Assembly: GCA_018702715.1 (NCBI GenBank) | Contig: JABIYQ010000124.1 | Coordinates: forward strand, 1 to 9,144 | Length of the DNA: 9,144 nucleotides | DNA from: Desulfobacula sp. | GTDB taxonomy: Bacteria > Desulfobacterota > Desulfobacteria > Desulfobacterales > Desulfobacteraceae | Reading direction: 5' to 3' | Shown: positions 1 to 6,821 of the stretch, in pieces | Position numbering within the stretch: position 1 is the first letter of the stretch | Layout of the letters: every line of letters starts with the position of its first letter | The notes under the pieces: generated by a model | The model's input: the letters and a program-made list of their open reading frames with translations, nothing else | Databases searched by the model: none | Told to the model about the DNA's origin: nothing | Translations under genes and position numbers: made by a program

Positions 1-1
1 T

Positions 2-223
2 GAGGATACCCGTTCTTCTATCCTGTTAGATGGAGTAAGGGGGCATCAAGGGTATGATAAAAAAACACTAAAAAGGCTGATATTGATGTGTTCAGATCTG
101 ATTGAATCCTATCCGGAAATTGAAGAGATGGATCTTAATCCGGTTATTCTTTATGAACAGGGACTGGATGTTGTTGATGCCAGAATTATTCTGAAAAAGA
201 ATAATGACCTGGACATGCAATAA
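2..223 (+). CDS. Acyl-CoA synthetase (ADP-forming), C-terminal end only
   Basis: The window opens inside this gene; 73 codons and the TAA stop are visible. The readable part contains LLDGVRGHQGYD, then a helix, then the motif EIEEMDLNPVIL followed by VVDARIIL. This order (a 'L-G-RG...D' segment, 'I-E-DLNP' and a terminal 'DARI') is typical of the end of the ATP-grasp subdomain of ADP-forming acetate/acyl-CoA ligases (ATP-grasp_5 type). Such enzymes interconvert acyl-CoA, ADP and phosphate with free acid, CoA and ATP in the cytoplasm, and in anaerobes often conserve energy from acyl-CoA. A crotonase remnant directly downstream suggests an old fatty or aromatic acid degradation locus. Substrate specificity cannot be read from this fragment, and a related protein acetyltransferase fused to the same domain is an alternative. 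Confidence 0.8.
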   Translation, partial: EDTRSSILLDGVRGHQGYDKKTLKRLILMCSDLIESYPEIEEMDLNPVILYEQGLDVVDARIILKKNNDLDMQ

Positions 224-254
224 TCTCAAACAAGCCACACTTTTGGTTGTGTGA

Positions 255-497
255 AAAAGCAGACAATACGTAGGGGAAAGCGTGATGTCAGCCCTTTGAA
301 TTAGCACATAAACTTGTTTCAGGACCCGCATCTCTATTACTGGCTGTCAGGCCATCCACTCGGCCTTTAATTTTGATTTAAATGAGGCGTTTGAAGTATC
401 TTCAAGGCTGTATGGGGATGCATACAAAACCAATGATGCAAGGGAAGGAATTCTGGCCTACCTTGAAAAAAGAAAACCGGTATTTAAAGGGAATTAA
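255..497 (+). pseudogene. Enoyl-CoA hydratase (crotonase family), decayed 3' fragment
   Basis: No intact reading frame exists here, but pieces in two frames join into a crotonase C-terminus. One frame gives VGESVMSAL (about 270-296). The next gives ELAHKLVSGPASLLLAV (298-348). The first frame then resumes with QAIHSAFNFDLNEAFEVSS and ends DAREGILAYLEKRKPVFKG before TAA at 495-497. The last segment matches the usual crotonase ending (T-DAREGI-A-LEKRKP-F-G). One extra T near 297 and one lost base near 347 would explain the frames. About 80 codons remain of a family usually near 260, and the N-terminal two thirds is missing, because the upstream gene ends at 223. I infer a truncated, non-functional relic of a beta-oxidation-type hydratase. 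Confidence 0.75.
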
Positions 498-641
498 TCA
501 CCCCAAGACTGAACTAAATCTCATTTTTCCTCTTTAGTAAAATTTCTTTGTTTTAAAATATAAAATCTGTGATAGGCTGGTAAAAAATAGGAAATATGAT
601 TTATTAATCATTTTAATTTAATTTTATGGGATCTATAATCC
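498..641. other. AT-rich intergenic region, no gene seen
   Basis: Between the crotonase relic and the Nudix gene the sequence is very AT-rich, with stops in all frames. Apart from a candidate promoter near its right end I see no conserved motif, RNA gene or strong hairpin. Confidence 0.6.
611..639 (+). promoter_or_regulatory. Candidate sigma-70-type promoter of the Nudix gene
   Basis: A perfect TATAAT lies at 634-639. The best-placed -35 at 17-bp spacing is TTTTAA (611-616), only 3 of 6 consensus bases. Transcription would start near 646, giving a leader of about 100 nt. In such AT-rich DNA a chance TATAAT is quite possible. Confidence 0.35.
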
Positions 642-746
642 ATGTTAAAAAATATAATCAAAGATAAAGCTAAGATTCATACAAGAAATATCAGACTTAC
701 CACATACCCCCATAACAAAAAAAAATTTCCGGGATTTAATTAACCA

Positions 747-1319
747 ATGGACAAAGAAAAATGTATCAATAGTATTCGGTCAGCAGTTAAAAAAGGAGTT
801 CACCCCGGGGCTCCAGAGGATGATTTATTTGTGCCCACAAGTGTGATAGTGCTGTTTGTTTTTAATCCGGCAGTTGAGCTGCTGTTTATCCAGAAAGCAG
901 ATGTAAAAGGATACCCATGGGCCAACCAGATGGCATTTCCAGGCGGGCATAAAGACAAGAAAGATTTTTCAACAAAAGATACTGCCCTAAGAGAGCTTGC
1001 CGAGGAAATGGGGATAAATCGGGAAAATGTTGAGGTTATGGGTTCTCTTGGGCACTTTCAAACCATCAATGACAAAGATATTGAAGCCTGGATCGGTATC
1101 TGGAATCAAAAAGAAGCCATTAATTATGACAGGTCTGAAATATCAAGAGTATTCCAGATTCCATTAAAGTATTTGATTGATCTGCACAAAAAAAAAGAGT
1201 TCCATGGGCAAACACCCAATGTCATGGTCTTAAAATACCCCTATGAAGATGTTTTGATCTGGGGGGTGACTGCAAAAATTTTACATCATCTTTTAGAGGT
1301 CTTGTTAAAAGACGTTTAA
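747..1319 (+). CDS. Nudix hydrolase, CoA-pyrophosphatase-like
   Basis: This 190-residue cytoplasmic protein carries a Nudix box: FPGGHKDKKDFS, then TALRELAEEMGI. REL-EE-GI supplies the metal-binding glutamates. The box is one residue longer between GG and R than in MutT, and is preceded by NQMAFPGG; both traits are typical of the NudL/CoA diphosphatase branch (LL-RS...GQ-FPGG-D--D---TALRE-EE-G). Those enzymes cleave CoA or acyl-CoA to 3',5'-ADP and acyl-phosphopantetheine, which would suit a locus with acyl-CoA genes. The full NudL signature is not exact, so another nucleoside diphosphate substrate remains possible. I see no strong ribosome binding site before the ATG. An in-frame TAA six bases upstream (741-743) rules out a longer start. 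The stop codon overlaps the left arm of an inverted-repeat element, which may terminate the transcript. Confidence 0.85.
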   Translation: MDKEKCINSIRSAVKKGVHPGAPEDDLFVPTSVIVLFVFNPAVELLFIQKADVKGYPWANQMAFPGGHKDKKDFSTKDTALRELAEEMGINRENVEVMGSLGHFQTINDKDIEAWIGIWNQKEAINYDRSEISRVFQIPLKYLIDLHKKKEFHGQTPNVMVLKYPYEDVLIWGVTAKILHHLLEVLLKDV

Positions 1320-1461
1320 AGACCTTTGAATAATGTTCAATTTTGTTATAGTGCAAGGAAGATTAAAATTATAACCGGATGAATATATTGAATATTTAGA
1401 GGATTATCATTTTCATATTCTGCAGCAATTGGGCAAAAGGGGGCGTTATTCAAAGGTCTTT
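1318..1461. repeat. 144-bp inverted-repeat element (MITE- or REP-like)
   Basis: The ends are a perfect 16-bp inverted repeat: AAAGACCTTTGAATAA at 1318-1333 and its reverse complement at 1446-1461. The 112-bp interior has weaker self-complementarity (for example AAAATTATAACC near 1366 against GGATTATCATTTT near 1402) and no gene. The element sits exactly between two convergent genes: its left arm overlaps the Nudix stop codon, and its right arm ends one base before the stop codon of the minus-strand membrane protein gene. A T6 run (1459-1464) follows the right arm, so the folded RNA could end transcription rightward; A-rich flanks on the left could serve the opposite direction. No clear target-site duplication is seen. 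I infer a non-autonomous mobile or dispersed palindromic element. Confidence 0.6.
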
Positions 1462-1462
1462 T

Positions 1463-1711
1463 TTAATTGTTTTTTGACCGCCTTTTAACTCTTAAAAATA
1501 TTATAATCACCAGAAATAAGCTTAAAAATGCCAGAAGGGCCGGGAACCACACATGTTCCTGGAAATTGGGATTACCAGAACCCACGAAAACACCGGTGAT
1601 GGCAAAGACAAATACAAATATCAAAACAACAATAAGCGTCCGGCAGACAAAATTTGAATCATACCAGGAAGTTATGGTTTTTCTAAAGAATGGGTTTTGG
1701 TCTATTTGCAT
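1463..1711 (-). CDS. Small two-helix membrane protein, function unknown
   Basis: I do not recognise a family. The predicted 82-residue protein begins MQIDQNPFFRKTIT and has two strongly hydrophobic segments, about residues 25-44 (LIVVLIFVFVFAITG) and 54-74 (ending LFLVIIIF). A short polar loop SGNPNFQEH lies between them, and the tail RVKRRSK is strongly basic, which predicts both ends in the cytoplasm. An in-frame TTG at 1768 would add 19 residues, but that TTG lies upstream of a likely promoter (-10 at 1749-1744), so I prefer the ATG at 1711, though its ribosome binding site is weak. The gene is transcribed away from nrdD out of a shared control region. The hydrophobic pattern and basic tail support this frame over the overlapping plus-strand reading frame, which gives no protein-like sequence. 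Confidence 0.6.
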   Translation of the reverse strand: MQIDQNPFFRKTITSWYDSNFVCRTLIVVLIFVFVFAITGVFVGSGNPNFQEHVWFPALLAFLSLFLVIIIFLRVKRRSKNN

Positions 1712-1739
1712 TTGTATTTCTATTAAATTAATGTAAAAA

Positions 1740-1755
1740 CCACAATATATAGATT
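1740..1755. promoter_or_regulatory. NrdR box 1 (distal to nrdD)
   Basis: The core CAATATATAG (1743-1752) matches all ten positions of the known NrdR-box core CWATATATWG; the flanks match poorly. NrdR is the zinc-finger/ATP-cone repressor that shuts down ribonucleotide reductase genes when dATP is high. The box lies upstream of the nrdD -35 and covers the -10 of the candidate minus-strand promoter. Confidence 0.7.
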
Positions 1756-1772
1756 TTTTTCTTGACAAACAA
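1744..1772 (-). promoter_or_regulatory. Candidate promoter of the small membrane protein gene
   Basis: Read on the minus strand, TTGTTT (1772-1767) and TATATT (1749-1744) are separated by 17 bp. Transcription would start near 1737, about 25 nt before the preferred ATG at 1711. Both hexamers overlap or abut the NrdR-like boxes. Confidence 0.4.
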
Positions 1773-1789
1773 CAATATGTTGATAAGAT
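1762..1789 (+). promoter_or_regulatory. Candidate promoter of nrdD
   Basis: A consensus -35 TTGACA (1762-1767) is followed after 16 bp by TAAGAT (1784-1789, four of six -10 bases). The -35 lies between two NrdR-like boxes and the second box fills most of the spacer, a standard arrangement for repression. The leader to the nrdD ATG would be about 88 nt. Confidence 0.55.
1770..1785. promoter_or_regulatory. NrdR box 2 (proximal to nrdD)
   Basis: The core CAATATGTTG (1773-1782) matches nine of ten positions of the NrdR core. Its start is 30 bp from that of box 1, close to three helical turns; NrdR sites usually occur as such phased pairs, most often with 31-32 bp between starts. It overlaps the spacer of the nrdD promoter. 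Confidence 0.65.
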
Positions 1790-1883
1790 CGACTTCTTAG
1801 TGCGCCAATCAACCTTATTTTACTATCACTAAAACTGCTGACTAAGATATGTTAATTTCAATCAGATTTCAAGAGGTGGGTAC

Positions 1884-3983
1884 ATGTTTGAGCAAATTAA
1901 AAAACGGGATGGAAGAATAGCGGAGTTTGATTCTTCTAAAGTCACCCATGCCATTAAAAAAGCAGGCCAGGCAACAGGTGAGTTCAATGAAAGAGAAGCC
2001 AGAAAAATGACAATGAAAGTTGTAACCCTGGCAAGAGACATGCGTCTTGGAGCTATTCCTGAGGTAGAAGAAATTCAGGACATCGTGGAAAGAGTCCTTT
2101 TGGATTCCCCGTTTTATCAAACAGCCAAAGCCTACATTATTTACCGGGAGCAGCACAACCAGATCAGAAAAATTGCCATTAAGGAGAATGTGGGACTCAT
2201 GGAATCCTATATTCGGAGAATGGACTGGAAAGTAAAAGAAAACAGCAACATGAGCTATTCTCTCCAGGGGTTGAACAATTACATATCTTCAGACATTACA
2301 GCAGAATACTGGCTCAATAAAATTTATCCGCCACAAATCAGAGATGCCCACTACAAAGGAGATCTCCATATACATGATTTAAGCTTATTATCTGTATATT
2401 GCGTGGGTTGGGATTTACAGGATCTTTTGGCCCAAGGTTTTAAAGGGGTTGCCGGCAAAGTGGAATCTTCTCCTCCTAAACATTTTAGAAGTGCGCTGGG
2501 CCAGATTGTCAACTTTTTTTATACATTGCAGGGCGAGGCTGCAGGAGCCCAGGCCATGTCAAATTTTGACACACTTTTAGCACCATTTATCAGAGAGGAT
2601 GGCTTAAATTACAAAGAAGTTAAACAGGCCCTTCAGGAGTTTGTATTTAATATCAATATTCCCACAAGGGTAGGATTCCAGACACCCTTTACCAATATCA
2701 CCATGGATCTGAATGTGCCATCTACTTTAAAAGATTCTCCAGTCCTAATCGGTGGTGAATACAAACAGGAAACCTATGCCCAATATCAGGAAGAAATGGA
2801 TGTGCTGAATTCGGCCTTTGCAGAAGTCATGATGGAAGGGGATGCAAAAGGCCGGGTGTTTACCTTCCCCATCCCTACATATAATATTACCGAGGATTTT
2901 GACTGGGCCAATCCCAATCTGGAAAATATCTGGAAAATGACGGGAAAATACGGTATTCCCTATTTTTCAAATTTCGTTAATTCAGACATGGATCCTGAAG
3001 ATGCCCGTTCCATGTGCTGTCGATTGAGACTGGACAACAGGGAACTGAGAAAAAGGGGCGGCGGTCTGTTTGGTGCCAATCCCCTGACAGGTTCCATTGG
3101 CGTTGTCACTCTGAACCTGCCGAGAATAGGTTATCTGGCAAAAGATGAGGTTGATTTTTTTGAACAACTGGATACCCTCATCAAATATGCAGCAGAATCA
3201 TTGAGCATTAAACGCAAAATCCTTGAAAAATTTACAGAGGGTGATCTTTACCCCTATTCAAGATTCTATTTAAGAAAAATCAAAGAGAGTACGGGAGTAT
3301 ACTGGCGCAATCATTTTTCCACCATTGGCATCCTGGGAATGAATGAGGCCTGTATAAACTTTATGGGTGAAAACATTGCCACACAAAAGGGTCAGGATTT
3401 TAGCGTAAAGGTAATGGAACATATCAGAACCAGAATTGAAAAATTACAAAAAGAAACCGATGAAATCTTCAACCTTGAGGCAACTCCGGCCGAAGGCACT
3501 ACATATCGGTTTGCCAGTAAAGACAAGGAGAAATTTGAAAATATCATCTGTGCCAATGAAGAAGAATATAAACAGGGTAAAAACCCTTTCTATACCAATT
3601 CCACCCATCTGCCGGTAAACTATACTGATGACATTTTTGAAGCGCTGGAACTTCAGGACAGACTACAGGTAAAATATACGGGAGGAACAGTCCAGCACCT
3701 TTTCTTAGGCGAGGAAGTAACAGATACCCAAGTTGTGAAAAATGTAGTAAAAAAAGTGGCCAATGCATTTAAACTGCCATATTTTACGCTGACCCCCACA
3801 TTCAGTGTATGCCCTTCCCATGGATATATTTCAGGAGAACATGAAATATGCGGGACGTGTAATGCTGAAACGGAAGTCTACTCAAGAGTCGTTGGATACT
3901 TAAGACCCGTTGGACAATGGAATAACGGAAAGCAGACAGAATTTTCCATGCGTAAAACATTTAGCGTCTCTAAGGTGGCCTGA
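1884..3983 (+). CDS. nrdD: Anaerobic (class III) ribonucleoside-triphosphate reductase
   Basis: This 699-residue cytoplasmic enzyme reduces ribonucleoside triphosphates to deoxyribonucleotides under anoxia. Residues 4 to about 95 form an ATP-cone (KKRDGRIAEFDSSKV ... YIIYREQ), the allosteric dATP/ATP sensor. The catalytic barrel follows, with HIHDLSLLSVYCVGW, SMCCRLRLDNRE (Cys378/379, candidate thiyl-radical cysteines) and NPLTGSIGVVTLNLPRIG. The C-terminus carries a zinc site (CPSHGY Cys643, then Cys656 and Cys659) and the glycyl-radical loop SRVVGYLRP with Gly671. All key elements are present, so it should be active. The start is fixed by a strong ribosome binding site, AGAGGTGGG (1872-1880). 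nrdG follows after 15 nt. Two NrdR-like boxes upstream predict dATP-dependent repression. I cannot tell from sequence alone whether formate or a thioredoxin-type protein is the reductant. Confidence 0.97.
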   Translation: MFEQIKKRDGRIAEFDSSKVTHAIKKAGQATGEFNEREARKMTMKVVTLARDMRLGAIPEVEEIQDIVERVLLDSPFYQTAKAYIIYREQHNQIRKIAIKENVGLMESYIRRMDWKVKENSNMSYSLQGLNNYISSDITAEYWLNKIYPPQIRDAHYKGDLHIHDLSLLSVYCVGWDLQDLLAQGFKGVAGKVESSPPKHFRSALGQIVNFFYTLQGEAAGAQAMSNFDTLLAPFIREDGLNYKEVKQALQEFVFNINIPTRVGFQTPFTNITMDLNVPSTLKDSPVLIGGEYKQETYAQYQEEMDVLNSAFAEVMMEGDAKGRVFTFPIPTYNITEDFDWANPNLENIWKMTGKYGIPYFSNFVNSDMDPEDARSMCCRLRLDNRELRKRGGGLFGANPLTGSIGVVTLNLPRIGYLAKDEVDFFEQLDTLIKYAAESLSIKRKILEKFTEGDLYPYSRFYLRKIKESTGVYWRNHFSTIGILGMNEACINFMGENIATQKGQDFSVKVMEHIRTRIEKLQKETDEIFNLEATPAEGTTYRFASKDKEKFENIICANEEEYKQGKNPFYTNSTHLPVNYTDDIFEALELQDRLQVKYTGGTVQHLFLGEEVTDTQVVKNVVKKVANAFKLPYFTLTPTFSVCPSHGYISGEHEICGTCNAETEVYSRVVGYLRPVGQWNNGKQTEFSMRKTFSVSKVA

Positions 3984-3998
3984 TAAGGGAAAGAGAAA

Positions 3999-4703
3999 GT
4001 GGATATCGGTGGATTTCAAAAAAATTCCTTGATTGACTTTCCTGAAACCATAGCATGCATCATTTTTACCCAGGGGTGCAATTTCATCTGTCCCTATTGC
4101 CACAATCCAGATCTGGTTGCCGGTCCTCAAAAAAGGGCCGGCAATCTTTATGATGAAAACAAAATTTTTAAATTTTTAAAAAAAAGAAAAGGATTCATAG
4201 AAGGTGTTGTGATTACAGGCGGAGAGCCAACCTTACAAAATGATCTATTACTTTTTTGTCAAAAAATTAAAAATCTGGGATATAAATTAAAAATAGACAG
4301 TAACGGGACCCGGCCCGAGGTACTTACAACCCTTCTTAAAAATAAACTTGTTGATTTTATCTCCATGGATATAAAAACCAGTCTTGAAAACTATCATCTT
4401 GTGATACCCCAAAAGTTTGATCCCTTAAAAATTGTGAAAAGCACCCGCCTTTTAATGAACAAAGCCCCTGCCTACGAATTCAGAACAACCTGCAGCAGAC
4501 CTTTTGTCAGCAAAAAAATCATGGATGACATTGGCAAAATGATAACTGGTGCATCAAAATATATTCTTCAGAAGTGCTCAAGGGATGTAAACGTTCTTGA
4601 CCCTGATTTTGTAACAACAGACAAAAATTTTTTTTCTGATAAAGAAATGTTGGAACTTCAAAAGACAATTGAAAAATATGTTGTCAAATCTGTTGTTCGT
4701 TAA
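3999..4703 (+). CDS. nrdG: Anaerobic ribonucleotide reductase activating protein (radical SAM)
   Basis: This 234-residue radical SAM enzyme uses a [4Fe-4S] cluster and S-adenosylmethionine to form the glycyl radical on the partner reductase. The cluster motif CNFICPYC gives Cys27, Cys31 and Cys34, followed by TGGEPT (73-78), the SAM amino-group contact. The N-terminus IGGFQKNSLIDFPETIA is typical of the longer NrdG form found in strict anaerobes, about 230 residues rather than the roughly 155 of the enterobacterial type. The start is GTG at 3999, preceded by AAGGGAAAGAG; there is no ATG nearby that would keep the conserved N-terminus. It lies 15 nt after nrdD, so the two are surely co-transcribed, and alr follows after 30 nt. 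Confidence 0.95.
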   Translation: MDIGGFQKNSLIDFPETIACIIFTQGCNFICPYCHNPDLVAGPQKRAGNLYDENKIFKFLKKRKGFIEGVVITGGEPTLQNDLLLFCQKIKNLGYKLKIDSNGTRPEVLTTLLKNKLVDFISMDIKTSLENYHLVIPQKFDPLKIVKSTRLLMNKAPAYEFRTTCSRPFVSKKIMDDIGKMITGASKYILQKCSRDVNVLDPDFVTTDKNFFSDKEMLELQKTIEKYVVKSVVR

Positions 4704-4733
4704 AGACTATAACCTGCCAAAAAGGAATTACAA

Positions 4734-5915
4734 ATGGAATATCCCCTTGTAAAGGCCTGTATTGACCTTGATGCCATCCAGAAAAATATTTTAAATCTAA
4801 AACAAATCACTAATAAAAAATCTAAATTCATGGCTGTGGTTAAAGCCAATGCATATGGACATGGGGCGGTTCAGATTGCGAAAACAGCAATCAAAACAGG
4901 TGCTGACTGGCTTGGCGTTGCAAGGATAGATGAGGCTGCCCATATCCGCCGGGCCGGGATTAAAGTACCGATTCTGGTTTTGGGATATACCCACCCATCC
5001 CAGGCAGCCATGATAAACAATCTTGATCTTGTAGTCACCGTGTATGACCTTGAGATGGCCAAGGCATTGTCCAGCAAAGCCTCGGCTTTAAACAGTCCCT
5101 GCAAAGTTCATTTAAAAATTGATACTGGAATGGGGCGGGTTGGCATGATTATCGACAACAATCTTTGCAATAAAGCCTTGTCCGATAAAACTGCAATAAA
5201 CAAGACAATAAAAAAAATTGAACAAATGATAAAATTACCGGGTATTGACCTTAACGGTATCTATACGCATTTTTCAGCTGCCGACCAAAAAGATAGAACC
5301 TATACCAACCTACAGATAGAGGCGTTTAAATCATTATTGGACGATCTAAGGGGGAAAAAGGGTATTGATTTTGAAACCTGTCATGCTGCAAACAGTGCCG
5401 GTATTATCGAATTTCCAGAGTCTCATTTTGATATGGTCAGGGCTGGTATTGCAATCTATGGTCTTTATCCTACCTTAGAGGTGGAAAAATCAAAAATAAA
5501 ACTGGTACCGGCCATGAGGTTAACATCAATTATAACGGGTGTCAGAAAGGTTCCCAAAGGGTTTTACGTCAGTTATGGGATGACCTATAGAACCCAAAAA
5601 AAGACAATACTTGCCTCCGTACCTGTCGGGTATGGAGATGGATTTTCAAGATTATTTTCATCCAATTGCATCATGCTTGTAAACGGACACCGTGCACCTG
5701 TTGTAGGCCGGATCTGCATGGATCAAACCATGATAGATGTGGGAGACATACCCAATGTAAAAACCGGGGATGAAGTCGTGTTGATAGGTTCCCAGGGAAA
5801 TGAAACCATTGGAGCACAAGAACTTGCAGCCAGGATCAATACCATACATTATGAAATTGTATCCGGATTAACATCCAGGGTAAAAAAGATTTATTCCGGG
5901 TCAGTTTCCGGGTAA
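4734..5915 (+). CDS. alr: Alanine racemase
   Basis: This PLP enzyme interconverts L- and D-alanine, supplying D-alanine for peptidoglycan. The PLP lysine is Lys37 in AVVKANAYGHG. The opposing catalytic tyrosine is Tyr281 in YVSYGMTYRT. Arg135 (DTGMGRVGM) and Arg236 (MVRAGIAIYG) correspond to the substrate-carboxylate and pyridine-nitrogen arginines, and ICMDQTMIDVG marks the C-terminal beta domain. At 393 residues it is slightly longer than the usual 360-380; the extra length is a polar Lys/Asn-rich insert at about residues 141-168, after the GMGRVGM motif. The start has AAGGA at 4722-4726. It lies 30 nt after nrdG, probably in the same operon. Its last 25 nt overlap the 3' end of the convergent regulator gene. 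Confidence 0.95.
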   Translation: MEYPLVKACIDLDAIQKNILNLKQITNKKSKFMAVVKANAYGHGAVQIAKTAIKTGADWLGVARIDEAAHIRRAGIKVPILVLGYTHPSQAAMINNLDLVVTVYDLEMAKALSSKASALNSPCKVHLKIDTGMGRVGMIIDNNLCNKALSDKTAINKTIKKIEQMIKLPGIDLNGIYTHFSAADQKDRTYTNLQIEAFKSLLDDLRGKKGIDFETCHAANSAGIIEFPESHFDMVRAGIAIYGLYPTLEVEKSKIKLVPAMRLTSIITGVRKVPKGFYVSYGMTYRTQKKTILASVPVGYGDGFSRLFSSNCIMLVNGHRAPVVGRICMDQTMIDVGDIPNVKTGDEVVLIGSQGNETIGAQELAARINTIHYEIVSGLTSRVKKIYSGSVSG

Positions 5916-6805
5916 ATCATTTTACCGGTATAGGATAAATCATAACCGCCAAACTCTTTTGCAGTGGCTTGAATCACCTTTCCTTTTAAAAGCGATAGAA
6001 ACAGCTGAATCCCTTTGTCAAAGAATCTTTCTTTATGAATTAAAAAATCAAAACGTTCCCAGCAGATTGGAATAAAATCAAGCCCCAGAATACTTGCTAC
6101 CGGCCTTATTCCAGGAGCTGCATCGGCTTTTTTTGTCAAAATCTGCAAACCAACATCCATGTGTTTGGGCAAATTATTTTCATATCCATTTATGGTTTCG
6201 CCTCTTATCCCTGATTTTTTTAATTCTTTATCAAAGAGCTGACGTGTTCCAGTACCCAATTGCCGGTTGATAATTCTGATATCCTGCCTGCCAAGATCTT
6301 TTACAGATCGTATGTTTTTTGGATTCTTTTTTTGGACCATAATACCCTGTTCCCGTAAACAAAAGTTCACCACTGCCGGCAACTGGTTCATTTCATCTTT
6401 TAAAAAAGGAAAATTATATTCTTCATTATCTGCAACAAGATGACTTGCGGCAATGTGGCAAAGATCCTGTTTTAAGGCTTTTAAGCCTCCCATGGAGCCA
6501 GTCATGCCAAACATGGCCATGTGTTTTTCGTGCTTGAGATTAAAGGTTGAGATAATCCTGTCCAATAACAAATCATTACTGCCGGCAATGAGAATAAGCC
6601 CATGATAGGGAGGAAGCTTGACAAGTTGAGGATAATTTTGTGTACCTACTTCTATCCACTGACGAACCAGATTTATTGGGAACAGCCATTTCCCTGTGAC
6701 TTTAGATGCGGGCAGACCTTTTTCCGCAATGAGTGTATAAATCATTTTTTCATTTACATTTAAAAACTTTGCAACTTCTTTTGTTGAAAGCATTTCACGC
6801 ATCAT
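5891..6805 (-). CDS. HTH regulator with periplasmic-binding-like ligand domain
   Basis: The 304-residue protein has two parts. Residues 5-52 (LSTKEVAKFLNVNEKMIYTLI ... GKWLFPINLVRQWI, written here in pieces) form an excisionase/MerR-like winged helix. Residues about 68-290 resemble the PBP-like domain found in molybdate-binding and molybdopterin-biosynthesis proteins, with IAGSND (73-78), TGSMGGL (102-108), HIAASHL (117-123) and NRQLGTGTRQLFD (180-192). There is no signal peptide, so this is a cytoplasmic one-component regulator that probably binds a small anion or metabolite. Family members are often annotated as molybdate/tungstate responsive, but no transport or cofactor gene is visible here and the ligand is unproven. 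The start has AAGGGAG five bases upstream. It lies 16 nt downstream of the kinase gene, probably in one operon, and runs convergently into alr. Confidence 0.85.
   Translation of the reverse strand: MMREMLSTKEVAKFLNVNEKMIYTLIAEKGLPASKVTGKWLFPINLVRQWIEVGTQNYPQLVKLPPYHGLILIAGSNDLLLDRIISTFNLKHEKHMAMFGMTGSMGGLKALKQDLCHIAASHLVADNEEYNFPFLKDEMNQLPAVVNFCLREQGIMVQKKNPKNIRSVKDLGRQDIRIINRQLGTGTRQLFDKELKKSGIRGETINGYENNLPKHMDVGLQILTKKADAAPGIRPVASILGLDFIPICWERFDFLIHKERFFDKGIQLFLSLLKGKVIQATAKEFGGYDLSYTGKMIYPETDPE
5908..5928. terminator. Weak hairpin in the convergent gene overlap
   Basis: CCG-GGTAAA (5908-5916) can pair with TTTACCGG (5921-5928) around a TCAT loop, with one bulged G. It lies just at the alr stop and inside the 3' end of the opposite gene, where a bidirectional terminator would be expected. 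No T-run follows, so the assignment is weak. Confidence 0.25.
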
Positions 6806-6821
6806 GGGAACTCCCTTTATC

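Noticed and set aside
235..253. CACAC / GTGTG hairpin after the acyl-CoA synthetase stop as a terminator
   Set aside because: The stem is only five pairs with an eight-base loop and no T-run follows.
642..743. 33-codon upstream frame, in frame with the Nudix gene and ending three bases before its ATG
   Set aside because: The candidate promoter would start transcription inside it near 646, its ribosome binding site is poor, and its product is a Lys/Asn-rich string typical of AT-rich noise.
1467..1736. 89-codon plus-strand frame opposite the small membrane protein gene
   Set aside because: Its product has no protein-like pattern and no ribosome binding site, while the opposite strand encodes clear membrane helices with a basic tail.
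1780..1795. FNR-like site TTGATAAGATCGA upstream of nrdD
   Set aside because: The second half-site does not fit TTGAT-N4-ATCAA, and the bases are already explained by NrdR box 2 and the -10 element.
5894..5913. Two direct copies of TTCCGGGT at the end of alr
   Set aside because: They are short, lie within two overlapping coding regions, and are explained by a repeated Ser-Gly coding; no recombination site is suggested.
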